Positions 1-9,296 of a stretch of 64,000 nt of DNA are shown here, one piece after another; within the stretch, counting starts at the first letter, position 1, and each line of letters starts with the position of its first letter. The stretch lies in assembly GCF_005280735.1 (NCBI RefSeq), contig NZ_CP040078.1, positions 1,426,001 to 1,490,000 of the forward strand, in the 5' to 3' direction. The notes below the pieces were generated by a model. The model saw only the letters and a program-made list of their open reading frames with translations. It was not told the origin of the DNA and did not search any database. Made by a program: the position numbers and the translations under genes. Origin of the DNA: Trinickia violacea (lineage in GTDB: Bacteria; Pseudomonadota; Gammaproteobacteria; Burkholderiales; Burkholderiaceae).

Positions 1-376
1 AGAACGTCGCGCCAGCCGATCCGCCGATGAACGCCAGATCCCACAGGTGCCGCGTGCGCCGCGCCTTGCCGCGCAGCTCGAACGACACGCCGCGGAAAAT
101 CAGGCAGATCGCCATGAGCAGCAGCGGTAAGTAAAGCGCCGAGAGCACGACGGAGTACACCATCGGGAAAACCGCGTAAAGCGAGGCGCCGCCGAGCACC
201 ATCCAGGTCTCGTTCCCATCCCAAACAGGCGCGACGGAACTCATCAAACGGCTTCGTTCATCGTCGTCGGGGAACAAGGGAAACAGGATGCCGATGCCGA
301 GGTCGAAGCCGTCGAGCACGACGTACATGGCCAGACCGAAGGCGATGATCGCAGCCCAAACGATTGTGATGTCCAT
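1..376 (-). CDS. cydB: Cytochrome bd ubiquinol oxidase subunit II (partial, 3' end beyond window)
   Basis: This is subunit II of the quinol-oxidising cytochrome bd complex in the inner membrane, which pairs with CydA to reduce oxygen. Only the first 125 or so codons lie in the window. They show the family's N-terminus, in which hydrophobic helices follow directly on a short MDITIVW start, and the conserved WDGNETW motif. The start codon lies 18 bases after the end of the upstream cydA gene, so the two form one operon. The C-terminal part, and any small CydX-type gene after it, cannot be seen. Confidence 0.93.
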   Translation of the reverse strand, partial: MDITIVWAAIIAFGLAMYVVLDGFDLGIGILFPLFPDDDERSRLMSSVAPVWDGNETWMVLGGASLYAVFPMVYSVVLSALYLPLLLMAICLIFRGVSFELRGKARRTRHLWDLAFIGGSAGATF

Positions 377-394
377 ATTCAGGTTCCGATTTCG

Positions 395-1807
395 TTAGTG
401 GACCCGGAGGCGATCGAGCAAGTCGGCCACGACGCGCTGCTCCGGGTTGTGGGATGTCGCCGCTTCCACAAGCGCGGGCCTGCCGCTGTCGTCCTCGGCG
501 ATCACCGCGGGTCCGGTCATTGCGAGCCGCAGCAGGTAGTAGATGCCGGTGCCGAAGACGAGCGCATACACCACCACGAACGCGAGTAGCGTGATGCCCA
601 CCTCTTGCGCCGTGATTGGCGACAGGGCATTCGACGTGCGCATGACGCCATAGACGACCCACGGCTGCCGGCCGACCTCGGTGGTGATCCAGCCCGCCAG
701 CAGACTGATGAAGCCGGTCGGCCCCATGAGCAAGGCGAAACGGTGATACGGCTTGCAGTCGTACAGTCGTCCGCGCCGTTTCAGTACGAAGCCGGTGATC
801 GCCAGGATCGCCATCAGGAAGCCCAGCCCGGCCATGATGCGGAACGTCCAGAAAATGATGGTCGAGTCCGGGCGGTCCTCCTTCGGAAATTCCTTCAGCC
901 CCTTGATCTCGCCGTCCCATGTGTGCGTCAGGATCACGCTGCCGAGGTGCGGAACCGACACGCGATAGCGGGTCGTCTCGGCGTTCATATCCGGGATGCC
1001 GAACAGGTTGAGCGCGGTGCCGCCATGCTCGGTCTCCCAGATGCCTTCAATTGCTGCGATCTTCGCGGGCTGGTACTGGCGCGTGTTCAGGCCATGCGCG
1101 TCGCCGGCGAGAATCTGCAGCGGCGCGATGATGACGAGCAGCCCGAGCGCCATGGAGAACATCGTGCGCACCGCGGGGTCGCGACGGCCCCGCAGCAGGT
1201 GCCAGGCGCCGGTTGCAGCGACGACGAGCGCCGCGACGATGAATGCGGCGAACGCCATGTGCACGAAGCGATACGGGAATGACGGATTGAAAACGATCTT
1301 GAACCAGTCGACCGGAACGACACGGCCGTCGACGATCTTGAAACCCTGCGGCGTCTGCATCCAGCTATTCGACGCGAGAATCCAGAACATGGAAATGTTC
1401 GTGCCGACGGCAACGAGCGCAGTCGCGATGAAGTGAGGCACGCGGCCGACCCGCTTCCAGCCGAACAGCATGATGCCGAGGAAGCCCGCCTCGAGGAAAA
1501 ACGCCGTCATGACCTCATAGTCCAGCAGCGGACCCGTGACGCTGCCGGCGAAGCTGGAGAAGCCGCCCCAGTTCGTACCGAACTCGTAGCTCATGACGAC
1601 GCCGGAGACGACACCCATGCCGAATGCGACGGCGAAAATTTTCGACCAGAACAGGCACAGCTCGCGATAGACCTGCCGTCCTGTCTTGAGCCACAGACCT
1701 TCCAGCGCGGCGACGAAGCTCGACAGGCCGATGCTGAGTGCGGGAAAGATGATGTGAAACGATACGGTGAACGCGAACTGAATTCGCGCGAGGTGTACTG
1801 CATCCAT
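395..1807 (-). CDS. cydA: Cytochrome bd ubiquinol oxidase subunit I, cyanide-insensitive (CioA) type
   Basis: This is the haem-carrying subunit I of a bd-type quinol oxidase. The chosen ATG at 1807 follows an AAAGGTGG ribosome site; the reading frame stays open 22 codons further upstream. The product has 470 residues, shorter than the 522 of E. coli CydA, as expected for the short Q-loop CIO subfamily. Recognisable residues include His18 in the first helix (haem ligand), the NSWMQTPQG motif, the FVHMAF histidine motif and the GRQPW motif near the C-terminus. It is followed by cydB. The CIO assignment rests on length and overall resemblance; cyanide resistance itself cannot be read from the sequence. 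Confidence 0.93.
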   Translation of the reverse strand: MDAVHLARIQFAFTVSFHIIFPALSIGLSSFVAALEGLWLKTGRQVYRELCLFWSKIFAVAFGMGVVSGVVMSYEFGTNWGGFSSFAGSVTGPLLDYEVMTAFFLEAGFLGIMLFGWKRVGRVPHFIATALVAVGTNISMFWILASNSWMQTPQGFKIVDGRVVPVDWFKIVFNPSFPYRFVHMAFAAFIVAALVVAATGAWHLLRGRRDPAVRTMFSMALGLLVIIAPLQILAGDAHGLNTRQYQPAKIAAIEGIWETEHGGTALNLFGIPDMNAETTRYRVSVPHLGSVILTHTWDGEIKGLKEFPKEDRPDSTIIFWTFRIMAGLGFLMAILAITGFVLKRRGRLYDCKPYHRFALLMGPTGFISLLAGWITTEVGRQPWVVYGVMRTSNALSPITAQEVGITLLAFVVVYALVFGTGIYYLLRLAMTGPAVIAEDDSGRPALVEAATSHNPEQRVVADLLDRLRVH

Positions 1808-1931
1808 CTGGGCCACCTTTGATTTCGGATTGGAATCGGTGGCCCATTCTCGATGGGGCTGCCGCTGACGCACAGCAGCACATCAGTCGCAAAGTCGGGT
1901 AGCAGCACCCGAATGGATGCGGCATAGCGAC

Positions 1932-3155
1932 TCAGGTGCGGCGCAACATCGCACCCCGTCCTTCCTTGCGGAACACGCGTAGGGCGAACAGCGCGAGCGC
2001 GACTTCGACGATTGCGAAAACACCGAACGCGAGCGTGAAGCCGTGCCACTCGAGCGCGCCGAAAACGAGACTGCCGACGCCCGCGCCGATGAACAATGAA
2101 AAGACGTTGACGCCCATCGCTTGTCCCGGGCGCTTGCCGCCGAACGATGTGACGATGCCGGCAAAGAGCGGCTGGGTCATGTCATAGCCGAGAGACAGCG
2201 CGATGGCCAGCAACGGCACGGCAACCAACGGCATTCGCAGCAGCAGCGCCGCGACGGCGGTCGACCCGATCGCAAGACCGACCGGGATCAACGCCGCTCG
2301 CCCGTATTTGTCCGCTGCGCGTCCGATCAACGGACCCAACACCGTCCCCGGAATGCCGTAGCCGAGCAGCGCAGAGCCGATCGCCACAGGGCCGACATGG
2401 TATTGCTGTGCGATGAAAACGCCGAGCCACGCGAAGACGCCTGAGTGGAACATCGAATTCAGGAACACGTATGCGTAGGTGCGTCGCGCGCGGCTGTCGG
2501 CGAGCAGATCCAGGTAGCCCTGCAGGACGCCGCGCGACGAAGCACCTGTCGGTTGCACCGCGGAAGCAAGGTGTCGCCTGTAGCGTCCCAGCATCAACAA
2601 GGGGATCAGGCCACTTGTACCGACCGCCATGAACAGTCCTCGCCAGCCGGTGAGCGGGATGAGCATCGCACCTAGCGGCGAGCCAAGCGCCATGCCTCCG
2701 GCCATCGCGCCGAACAGCCAGCCCAGCGCCCGGCCGCGTCGCTCATAAGGATAGAGCCGGCCGACGAGCGCAATCGAGAGCGGCACCGCGCCGCTTGCGC
2801 CGAGACCCGTGACGATGCGCCAACCGATCATGTCCTCGACCGACGTGGAAAAGGCAGTTTGGAATGCGAGCACGGAGAAGGCCGCGAGCGAGAAGAACAT
2901 CACGCGGAGAATCCCGAGCCGGTCGCCGAGAACGCCATAGATCAGCGTCCCGACGCCGTACGGGATCAGATAAGCGGGTATGACGAGCGCAACCCGAGCA
3001 ACGGGGGCATGCAAGTCCGACGCAAGCGTCGGGATGATGGGCGCGACCATGTAGGCCTGGAAGAAGATCAGGAACGAGACCGCCGAAAGCATTCCCAGGA
3101 GGCCGTTGCCTCGATCGTCGTCGGCTGCCGCTGAAGTTGATGCGTCATTTCTCAT
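1932..3155 (-). CDS. MFS transporter (drug/metabolite exporter type)
   Basis: A 407-residue major facilitator superfamily protein with about twelve hydrophobic segments after a short polar N-terminus. The motif between helices 2 and 3 (YGVLGDRLGILRV) is a variant of the GDRxGRR loop. Its general form resembles DHA1-type exporters of drugs, sugars or amino acids. It is transcribed divergently from the aminotransferase starting at 3359, across about 200 bases, and converges on nothing downstream except the cydA promoter region. The divergent layout suggests a link with the aminotransferase/DapA cluster, but the substrate is not readable. Confidence 0.85.
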   Translation of the reverse strand: MRNDASTSAAADDDRGNGLLGMLSAVSFLIFFQAYMVAPIIPTLASDLHAPVARVALVIPAYLIPYGVGTLIYGVLGDRLGILRVMFFSLAAFSVLAFQTAFSTSVEDMIGWRIVTGLGASGAVPLSIALVGRLYPYERRGRALGWLFGAMAGGMALGSPLGAMLIPLTGWRGLFMAVGTSGLIPLLMLGRYRRHLASAVQPTGASSRGVLQGYLDLLADSRARRTYAYVFLNSMFHSGVFAWLGVFIAQQYHVGPVAIGSALLGYGIPGTVLGPLIGRAADKYGRAALIPVGLAIGSTAVAALLLRMPLVAVPLLAIALSLGYDMTQPLFAGIVTSFGGKRPGQAMGVNVFSLFIGAGVGSLVFGALEWHGFTLAFGVFAIVEVALALFALRVFRKEGRGAMLRRT

Positions 3156-3358
3156 CGGTACAGTCTCCCTATCTCATGGATGAGCGCGTCGGACGGCGCG
3201 ATGGACTCGAAACCCGAAGAGGGGATCGGCCGGACATTGTCGGAGCGGAGCGCCGGCGCATCACAGCAGCAGGCAGGGCGAAAGCATGCGTAGCAACGCT
3301 TGCTTAGGCCACGTAACACGCATCTGCTGCTGTCCCGCGGGGGGCGGGCACCCTATGC

Positions 3359-4606
3359 TTGGCACCGTCCTCTCAACATCGGCATATCGTGAAGATCGAT
3401 CACAGCCTTGGCAGTCCTTTACGCCTGCGCCCGTCCGAGGCGACTACACGCGTCCAGTCCTCTGCGATCCGCGAACTGTTCGCGCTGCTTTCCCGGCAGG
3501 ATGTGATCTCGCTCGCCGGTGGCTTTCCGTCCGCCGCGGCGATCGACATCGAAGCCTTGAAAAGCGCCATGGCGCGAACCATGAGCCAGACCATGCCCGC
3601 GGCGTTGCTGTACGGCAGCGTGCAGGGGTATGAGCCATTGCGCGAGATGATCGCCGGTCGTTGCCGCGGCTTCGGCATGCGGCTCGATGCGTCGGGGATC
3701 GTCATCACGTCGGGTTCTCAGCAGGGGATCGATTTGATCGCCCGCACCATGGTCGACCCCGGCGACGCGGTCGCAGTCGAGGCCCCGACGTACCTCGGCG
3801 CAATCCAGGCGTTCCAGGCTCGCGGCGCGAACCTGGTCTCGGTTCCGACCGATAACGAGGGTCTTCATATCGATGCCCTCGAAACCCTCTTCGAGCAGCA
3901 CCGTCCGAAGCTCCTGTACCTGATCCCCAACTTCGCGAATCCGACCGGCGCCGTGCTGTCGCTTCGGCGCCGCAGGCAGGTGCTGGAGCTTGCCGCGCGG
4001 CACGGCGTGCTGATCGTCGAGGACGATGCCTACGGCGAGCTCTTCTTCCGGGATCCGCCGCCCCCCTCGCTGCTCGCGCTCGCGAATGCCGAGGAACGTC
4101 AGTGGGTTGTTCACCTGTCGAGCTTTTCGAAAGTCATCGCCCCCGGCTTGCGCCTGGCGTGGCTGGCCGCGCCGGTGGAACTGATGCGCCACGTTCACTT
4201 GGCGAAGCAGATCAGCGACACGCATTCGTCGGCGATCTCACAGATGGTCGGATATCACTTCCTGAATGCAGGCTCGATTGAGCCCGCCCTGTCGCGCGCG
4301 CGTCAGTACTACGCGAAACAGGCGAGCATCATGCGCCGCGCCGTCGAGGCGGAGCTAGGCAAGGTCCCGCTGGTCACCGTTGCAGCCAGGGGCGGCATGT
4401 TCCAATGGATCGAGCTGCCGGGTGTGAACACACAGGCGTTGCTGCCCAAGGCGATCGAAGCCGGGGTCGCGTATGTGCCGGGTGCGCCGTTTTTCGCAGA
4501 CCGAGCCGGTGCCGATAGTTTGCGACTCTCGTTTGCGAGCGCCACTGCCGAGCAGATCGGCGAAGGCGTGCGACGGCTCGCCGGCGTGTTCTCCGGCGCG
4601 CGCTAA
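3359..4606 (+). CDS. PLP-dependent class I/II aminotransferase (LysN / 2-aminoadipate aminotransferase-like)
   Basis: A fold-type I PLP aminotransferase of about 415 residues that lacks the DNA-binding domain of the related MocR proteins. The body starts with the 'sIRELFALLSRQDVISLAGG' type region. The active-site segments are clear: PNFANPTG for the substrate/PLP contact, VEDDAYGEL for the pyridine-contacting Asp, and SSFSKVIAPGLRLAW with the Schiff-base Lys. The start is uncertain: a TTG at 3359 gives the longest form and a GTG at 3389 is an alternative; neither has a convincing ribosome site. It is followed by a DapA-family gene after 44 bases and then a MocR regulator, so it probably acts in amino-acid catabolism or synthesis. 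The substrate is unknown. Confidence 0.88.
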   Translation: MAPSSQHRHIVKIDHSLGSPLRLRPSEATTRVQSSAIRELFALLSRQDVISLAGGFPSAAAIDIEALKSAMARTMSQTMPAALLYGSVQGYEPLREMIAGRCRGFGMRLDASGIVITSGSQQGIDLIARTMVDPGDAVAVEAPTYLGAIQAFQARGANLVSVPTDNEGLHIDALETLFEQHRPKLLYLIPNFANPTGAVLSLRRRRQVLELAARHGVLIVEDDAYGELFFRDPPPPSLLALANAEERQWVVHLSSFSKVIAPGLRLAWLAAPVELMRHVHLAKQISDTHSSAISQMVGYHFLNAGSIEPALSRARQYYAKQASIMRRAVEAELGKVPLVTVAARGGMFQWIELPGVNTQALLPKAIEAGVAYVPGAPFFADRAGADSLRLSFASATAEQIGEGVRRLAGVFSGAR

Positions 4607-4650
4607 CGCGGCTCCGGGCGAAGGTTCGTCATTCAGATGGAGCAGAGGTC

Positions 4651-5586
4651 ATGAGTCGTGCGGATTTTCTTCAAGGTTCGATGGTTGCGCTGCTGACGCC
4701 CATGTCGGTGGACGAAAGCATCGATTACGACGCGTTCGATCGGCTGATCGATCTTCACGTGAACGCGGGCACGGATGCGATCGTGGTGGCGTCCACGACA
4801 GGCGAGGGGCCAACGCTCACGCTCGACGAACACGTGCACTTGTATCGGCGCGCAGTGCAGCGGGCGGAGGGAAGGTTGCCGGTGATCGCGGGCATCGGAT
4901 CGCCGTCGACGCGCGTGGTGTGCGAATTGGCGCGCGAGGCGGAGCACGAGCGCGTGCAGGCGATTCTCTGCGTGACGCCGTATTTCAACCGGCCAAACGT
5001 CTTCGGTCTCGAGCATCACTTCACTTCGGTTGCCGACGCGGTCGACATACCGGTCGTCATGTACGACGTTCCGCATCGCACGGGTCTGAAAATGGCAGAG
5101 GATCTGGTCGTCAAACTGAGCGCGCATCCCAACATCGTTGGCTTGAAAGATGCGACAGGCGATCTCGAGCGTGTGACGCGCCTTGTGTCGACCGTTGCGC
5201 CTGGCTTTCGTATCGTCAGTGGCGACGACGCGACGGCCTTGGGCCTGATGGCGGCGGGTGGCGCCGGCGTGATTTCCGTCGCGGCGAACGTGGCCCCATC
5301 GGCGGTTCGAAGGATGTGCGACGCGGTTCGGCTCGGCGACGTCGAAAGGGCAGCGCAGCTGGACGAGGAGTTGAAGCCGCTGTATGAGGTTTTGTCATCG
5401 GACACCAATCCCGTGCCCGCCAAATGGGTCGCGCAGGAACTTGGCTTAATGGGCGGCGCGCTCCGGGCACCGCTTGCCATTTCTCCAACGCTCCGGCGTT
5501 CGCTCGCGGGCAGCGCTGCATTCAGTGCGGCGCGCCACCTCCTCATGAGGGACCATGCAGACCGCCGTCGATCCGAACGGCGCTAA
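4651..5586 (+). CDS. Dihydrodipicolinate synthase (DapA)/N-acetylneuraminate lyase family protein
   Basis: A 311-residue TIM-barrel class I aldolase that forms a Schiff base with an alpha-keto acid, usually pyruvate. The catalytic set of true DapA proteins is present: the Thr-Thr pair in STTGEG, Tyr in VTPYFNRPN, Tyr and Arg in YDVPHRTG, and the Schiff-base Lys in GLKDATG. NPVPAKW near the C-terminus also fits DapA. Despite this, its place between an aminotransferase and a MocR regulator, away from lysine genes, suggests a dedicated catabolic aldolase or an alternative lysine-type route. The final 15 residues are Arg-rich and probably not part of the fold. The housekeeping dapA would be expected elsewhere. 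Confidence 0.86.
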   Translation: MSRADFLQGSMVALLTPMSVDESIDYDAFDRLIDLHVNAGTDAIVVASTTGEGPTLTLDEHVHLYRRAVQRAEGRLPVIAGIGSPSTRVVCELAREAEHERVQAILCVTPYFNRPNVFGLEHHFTSVADAVDIPVVMYDVPHRTGLKMAEDLVVKLSAHPNIVGLKDATGDLERVTRLVSTVAPGFRIVSGDDATALGLMAAGGAGVISVAANVAPSAVRRMCDAVRLGDVERAAQLDEELKPLYEVLSSDTNPVPAKWVAQELGLMGGALRAPLAISPTLRRSLAGSAAFSAARHLLMRDHADRRRSERR

Positions 5587-5604
5587 TATCGTGAAGGGCC
5601 GCGG

Positions 5605-7104
5605 GTGCGGCCAAACGATGCGCCCTTTCAACGGGGCAATGACTCGAACAAGACAATGAAGCGCTACGAGGTGCTCGCCACTCAGTTGGCGAATGACGTG
5701 CGGTCGGGCCGCATCCCGATCGGTTCGAAGCTGCCGTCGCTTCGGCAGATCATCGCGCAGCATGGCGTGAGCCAGTCGACCGTTTTTCGTGCCTACTATC
5801 TGCTCGAAGAATGGGGCCTCATTCGTGCCGAGGAGCGTTCCGGCTACTTTGTGACACCTGGCGCCGGCGTCAAGGAGACACCTTCTTCGACTCGGCCTGC
5901 GTCGCTGGCCGAGTCGGCCAAGGTCGATATCAGCGACTTGGTGTTCTCAGTGCTCGAAGCCGCGAAACACCCGGGGATCGTGCCGCTCGGTTCTGCCTTC
6001 CCGTCCCCGCTGCTGTTCCCATCGGCTCGGCTCTTGAAGTCGCTCGCGCAAGGCGCACGCTCACTGAGCCCGTGGAGCACGGTCTCCGACCTGCCGCCCG
6101 GCAACGACCACCTGCGAAGCCAGATTGTGCTGCGCTATGTCGGCACGGGTGTCTCGGTCCCGCCTGATGAGATCGTCGTCACCAGCGGCGCGCTCGAAGC
6201 CCTCAATCTTTGCCTGATGGCCGTCACTCGGCCCGGCGATGTCGTGGCGGTCGAGTCTCCGGGGTTTTACGCCGCGCTGCAGGCGATCGAGCGGCTCGAC
6301 TTGCGCGCCGTCGAGATTCCGGTCGACCCGACGACGGGTCTCGATCTCGACGCATTGGCCGCGGCGCTCGAGAAGCATCCGGTCCGCGCCTGCTGGTTCA
6401 TGACGAACTACCAGAACCCTACCGGCGTGACACTCTCTGTCGAGAAGAAGAAGGCGCTCGTCGACATGTTGGCCGAGCGCGAGATTCCGCTGATCGAGGA
6501 CGACGTCTATCAGGAACTGCACTTTGGCCGCGAGCGGCCACTGTCCGCCAAGGCGTTCGATACGAAAGGCCTCGTCATGCATTGCAGTTCGTTCTCGAAG
6601 ACGCTCGCGCCCGGTTACCGGATCGGCTGGGTATCGGCCGGCCGCTTCGCCGACAAGGTCCAACGGCTCAAGCTGATGACCACGCTCTCGGCCAGCATTC
6701 CGGCGCAGGCCGGGATCGCCGACTATCTTCAGCATGGTGGCTACGACAAGCACCTTCGGAAGCTGCGTACGGCGATGCGCGCCCAGTTGGCTTCCATGGA
6801 GGGGGCGCTCGCGCGTTGGCTGCCGCCGGAGGTCCGCTGGGTGACGCCGAGCGGCGGCTATTTTCTCTGGCTGCAGTTGCCGGACGCGGTGGACGCCATG
6901 GCGCTTCACGGACTTGCCATCCAGCACGGCATCAGCATCGCGCCCGGCCCGATCTTTTCCGCGACGCATTCGTTCAAGAACTGCGTGCGGCTCAATTTTG
7001 GCCATCCCTGGGAGGCCAAAATCGAAGAGGCGATCCGCGTTCTTGCGGAGATCCTCAAAGATCCGGCCGTGCGTGCTAACTCCGGCGCCGGAACAGCGGC
7101 GTAG
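5605..7104 (+). CDS. MocR-type regulator: GntR winged helix fused to class I aminotransferase domain
   Basis: A PLP-binding transcription factor of about 499 residues. A GntR winged-helix domain (roughly residues 20-85, with GSKLPSLRQI and VSQSTVFRAYYLLEEWGLI) is linked to an aminotransferase domain (about 115-480). The latter contains TNYQNPTG, IEDDVYQEL and SSFSKTLAPGYRIGW with the PLP Lys. The GTG start at 5605 has an AAGGG ribosome site six bases upstream; an ATG at 5656 would begin right at the winged helix but lacks such a site. MocR proteins sense PLP or an amino acid and usually control adjacent genes, here the aminotransferase/DapA pair and possibly the divergent MFS gene. The gene converges on the DUF934 gene and overlaps its end by 29 bases. 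Confidence 0.88.
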   Translation: MRPNDAPFQRGNDSNKTMKRYEVLATQLANDVRSGRIPIGSKLPSLRQIIAQHGVSQSTVFRAYYLLEEWGLIRAEERSGYFVTPGAGVKETPSSTRPASLAESAKVDISDLVFSVLEAAKHPGIVPLGSAFPSPLLFPSARLLKSLAQGARSLSPWSTVSDLPPGNDHLRSQIVLRYVGTGVSVPPDEIVVTSGALEALNLCLMAVTRPGDVVAVESPGFYAALQAIERLDLRAVEIPVDPTTGLDLDALAAALEKHPVRACWFMTNYQNPTGVTLSVEKKKALVDMLAEREIPLIEDDVYQELHFGRERPLSAKAFDTKGLVMHCSSFSKTLAPGYRIGWVSAGRFADKVQRLKLMTTLSASIPAQAGIADYLQHGGYDKHLRKLRTAMRAQLASMEGALARWLPPEVRWVTPSGGYFLWLQLPDAVDAMALHGLAIQHGISIAPGPIFSATHSFKNCVRLNFGHPWEAKIEEAIRVLAEILKDPAVRANSGAGTAA

Positions 7105-7630
7105 GGTCCCCCACGGCGCCTTGGTAGCGCACGGTGATTTCGCTGAATCCTTTCAGGGCGTCGTTCAGGCTTTTGTCGGCTCGAACGGCGAACGCATTGA
7201 ATCCGCAGCGCCGCATGTATTCGAGCTGGTCGCGCAGGACGTCGCCGATCGCCCGGAGCTCGCCGCGATAGCCGAACCGGGTGCGCAGGATCACCCCGAT
7301 GCTCAGGCCGCGGCCATCGCGAAACGAGGGGAAGTCGACGGCAATGACCGGCGCGTCGAGCAGTTCGTGCGCCCATTCCTCGAAGTCGGCGTCAGGGGGA
7401 ATCCACGCACCGGCTTCATGCAGCGCGGCGGGATCGTGCCGCATGGCGTCGAGATACACGCGCACCGGCAACACGATGCCGCGAAGGGCATGACCTCGCG
7501 CCTCGACGCGCGCGATGGCTTCGGACTCTTCGCGTATGACCGTCCACGCGTCCTCGACGATGACGGGCACCTCGCCCGAAAGCCGAATCATGCGCCTCGT
7601 GGTGGTTTCGGGAGCATCAGCCAGCGGCAT
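7076..7630 (-). CDS. DUF934 protein, sulfite-reduction partner
   Basis: A soluble 184-residue protein of the DUF934 family, which in Burkholderiales and Pseudomonas is encoded directly after cysI and is thought to take part in sulfite reduction, perhaps as an electron-transfer partner. The recognisable core is the RTRFGYRGELRAIGDVLRDQ region followed by RRCGFNAF. The start at 7630 lies inside the last codons of cysI (a 14-base overlap), implying translational coupling. In many relatives cysH, cysD, cysN follow; here the next gene is the convergent MocR regulator, so the rest of the assimilation set must be elsewhere. Confidence 0.85.
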   Translation of the reverse strand: MPLADAPETTTRRMIRLSGEVPVIVEDAWTVIREESEAIARVEARGHALRGIVLPVRVYLDAMRHDPAALHEAGAWIPPDADFEEWAHELLDAPVIAVDFPSFRDGRGLSIGVILRTRFGYRGELRAIGDVLRDQLEYMRRCGFNAFAVRADKSLNDALKGFSEITVRYQGAVGDPTPLFRRRS

Positions 7631-9278
7631 AGACGTGCTCCTTGAATGCTTCGATGCCGATGCGGGCGGCCACGTCGCTGAACGGCTCGTCGATGTGACG
7701 CTCCCGGCGATAGACCTCGACAATGCGCTCGATAACGTCCGGCACCTGCTCGGCCTTAAACGCTGGGCCGATGACGCTGCCGAGCGCCGCGTCCGTGCCT
7801 TGGGCGCCGCCGATCGTCACCTGATACCATTCCGCGCCGTTTTTATCCACGCCGAGAATGCCGATATTGCCGATGTGGTGATGCCCGCACGCGTTGATGC
7901 AGCCCGAGATGTTGAGCGACAGGTCCCCGAGGTCGTGGACGAAGTCGAGATCGTCGAAGCGCTGTTGAATGGCCTGTGCGACCGGTATGGATTTGGCATT
8001 TGCAAGCGAGCAATAGTCGCCTCCCGGACACGAAATGATGTCGGTGATCAGGCCGATATTCGGCGTGGCCAGTCCCGCCTCACGCAGCATCGTCCAGACA
8101 CGTTGAAGGTCGCCGATCCGCACATCCGGCAAGATCAGATTCTGCTCGTGCGCGACGCGAATCTCGCCGAAGCCGAACCACTCGGAGCAATCCGCGACGA
8201 GCTCCATCTGATCGGCAGTGACGTCGCCCGGAGGAGCCGTGATGCCTGGCTTGGTCGAAATCACCACCGACGCATACCCGGGCACTTGGTGAGCGTGCAC
8301 ATTGCGCCGCGCCCACCGTGCAAAGTGACGATCTCCCGCCATTTGGCGTTCGAAGCTCGCGTTGGCCGATTCGGCATCCGGCTCATACGCCGGGGGATCG
8401 AAATGCCGCTTGACCCTTTGGTACTCGGCGTCGGTCAGTGTCGCCGGTCCTGCTTTGATATGCGCCCATTCTTCATCGACCTCGCGGGCGAACCGTTCGA
8501 CACCGAGCTCGCGCACGAGGATCTTGATGCGCGCCTTGTATTTGTTGTCGCGCCTGCCGTAGCGGTTATAGACACGCAGCACGGCTTCGAGATACGTCAG
8601 CATGTGCTGCCACGGCAGATCCTCTCGCAACATCGAACTGAGGATCGGTGTTCGCCCCAGTCCGCCGCCGACGAAAATGCGCAGCAGCAACTGGTCATCG
8701 GCGCCGCGATAGACATAGAGGCCCACGTCATGCATGCGCACGGCGGCTCGGTCTTTCTGCGAGGACGAGATCGCGATCTTGAACTTGCGCGGCAGGTAGG
8801 CGAACTCCGCGTTCAGCGTCGACCACTGACGCAGGATCTCGGCCAATGGACGCGGGTCGACGATCTCGTCGGCCGCGACGCCGGCGAACTGCTCGGTCGT
8901 AATGTTGCGCACGCAATTGCCCGATGTCTGGATCGCGTGCATGTTGACGGACGCCAATTCTTCGAGGATCGCCGGCGTTTCCTCGAGTTTGATCCAGTTG
9001 AACTGGATGTTCTGCCGCGTGGTGAAGTGGCCGTATCCCTTGTCGTAGTGCCGCGCGACGTGCGCAAGCTTGCGCAGCTGCGCGGCCGACAGCGTTCCGT
9101 AGGGAATGGCGACCCGCAGCATATACGCATGCCGTTGCAGATAGAGACCGTTCTGCAGGCGCAGCGGCAAAAATTCTTCCTCGGCTAGCTCGCCCGCGAT
9201 CCGGCGTGCGACCTGATCGCGGAACTGCTCGACTCGCTCGAAGACCAGCCTGCGATCGATTTCGTCGTATTGGTACAT
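7617..9278 (-). CDS. cysI: Sulfite reductase hemoprotein beta-subunit (nitrite/sulfite reductase family)
   Basis: A cytoplasmic sirohaem/4Fe-4S enzyme of 553 residues that reduces sulfite to sulfide in sulfate assimilation. The cluster ligands are visible as Cys417 and Cys423 (SCPGGDYC) and Cys460 and Cys464 (GCINACG), the usual C-x5-C plus C-x3-C pattern. The segment YGHFTTRQNIQFNW fits the sirohaem-binding N-terminal half. The ATG at 9278 follows the DUF2970 gene by 18 bases, and the end overlaps the DUF934 gene, so the order is DUF2970-cysI-DUF934. A nitrite reductase cannot be fully excluded, but the DUF934 and DUF2970 neighbours favour sulfite. Confidence 0.92.
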   Translation of the reverse strand: MYQYDEIDRRLVFERVEQFRDQVARRIAGELAEEEFLPLRLQNGLYLQRHAYMLRVAIPYGTLSAAQLRKLAHVARHYDKGYGHFTTRQNIQFNWIKLEETPAILEELASVNMHAIQTSGNCVRNITTEQFAGVAADEIVDPRPLAEILRQWSTLNAEFAYLPRKFKIAISSSQKDRAAVRMHDVGLYVYRGADDQLLLRIFVGGGLGRTPILSSMLREDLPWQHMLTYLEAVLRVYNRYGRRDNKYKARIKILVRELGVERFAREVDEEWAHIKAGPATLTDAEYQRVKRHFDPPAYEPDAESANASFERQMAGDRHFARWARRNVHAHQVPGYASVVISTKPGITAPPGDVTADQMELVADCSEWFGFGEIRVAHEQNLILPDVRIGDLQRVWTMLREAGLATPNIGLITDIISCPGGDYCSLANAKSIPVAQAIQQRFDDLDFVHDLGDLSLNISGCINACGHHHIGNIGILGVDKNGAEWYQVTIGGAQGTDAALGSVIGPAFKAEQVPDVIERIVEVYRRERHIDEPFSDVAARIGIEAFKEHVYAAG

Positions 9279-9296
9279 GGCGCCCCGGCGAGTCGG

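Noticed and set aside
7515..9188. A 557-codon open frame on the plus strand opposite cysI
   Set aside because: cysI is clearly coding with all cluster ligands; the antisense product resembles no protein.
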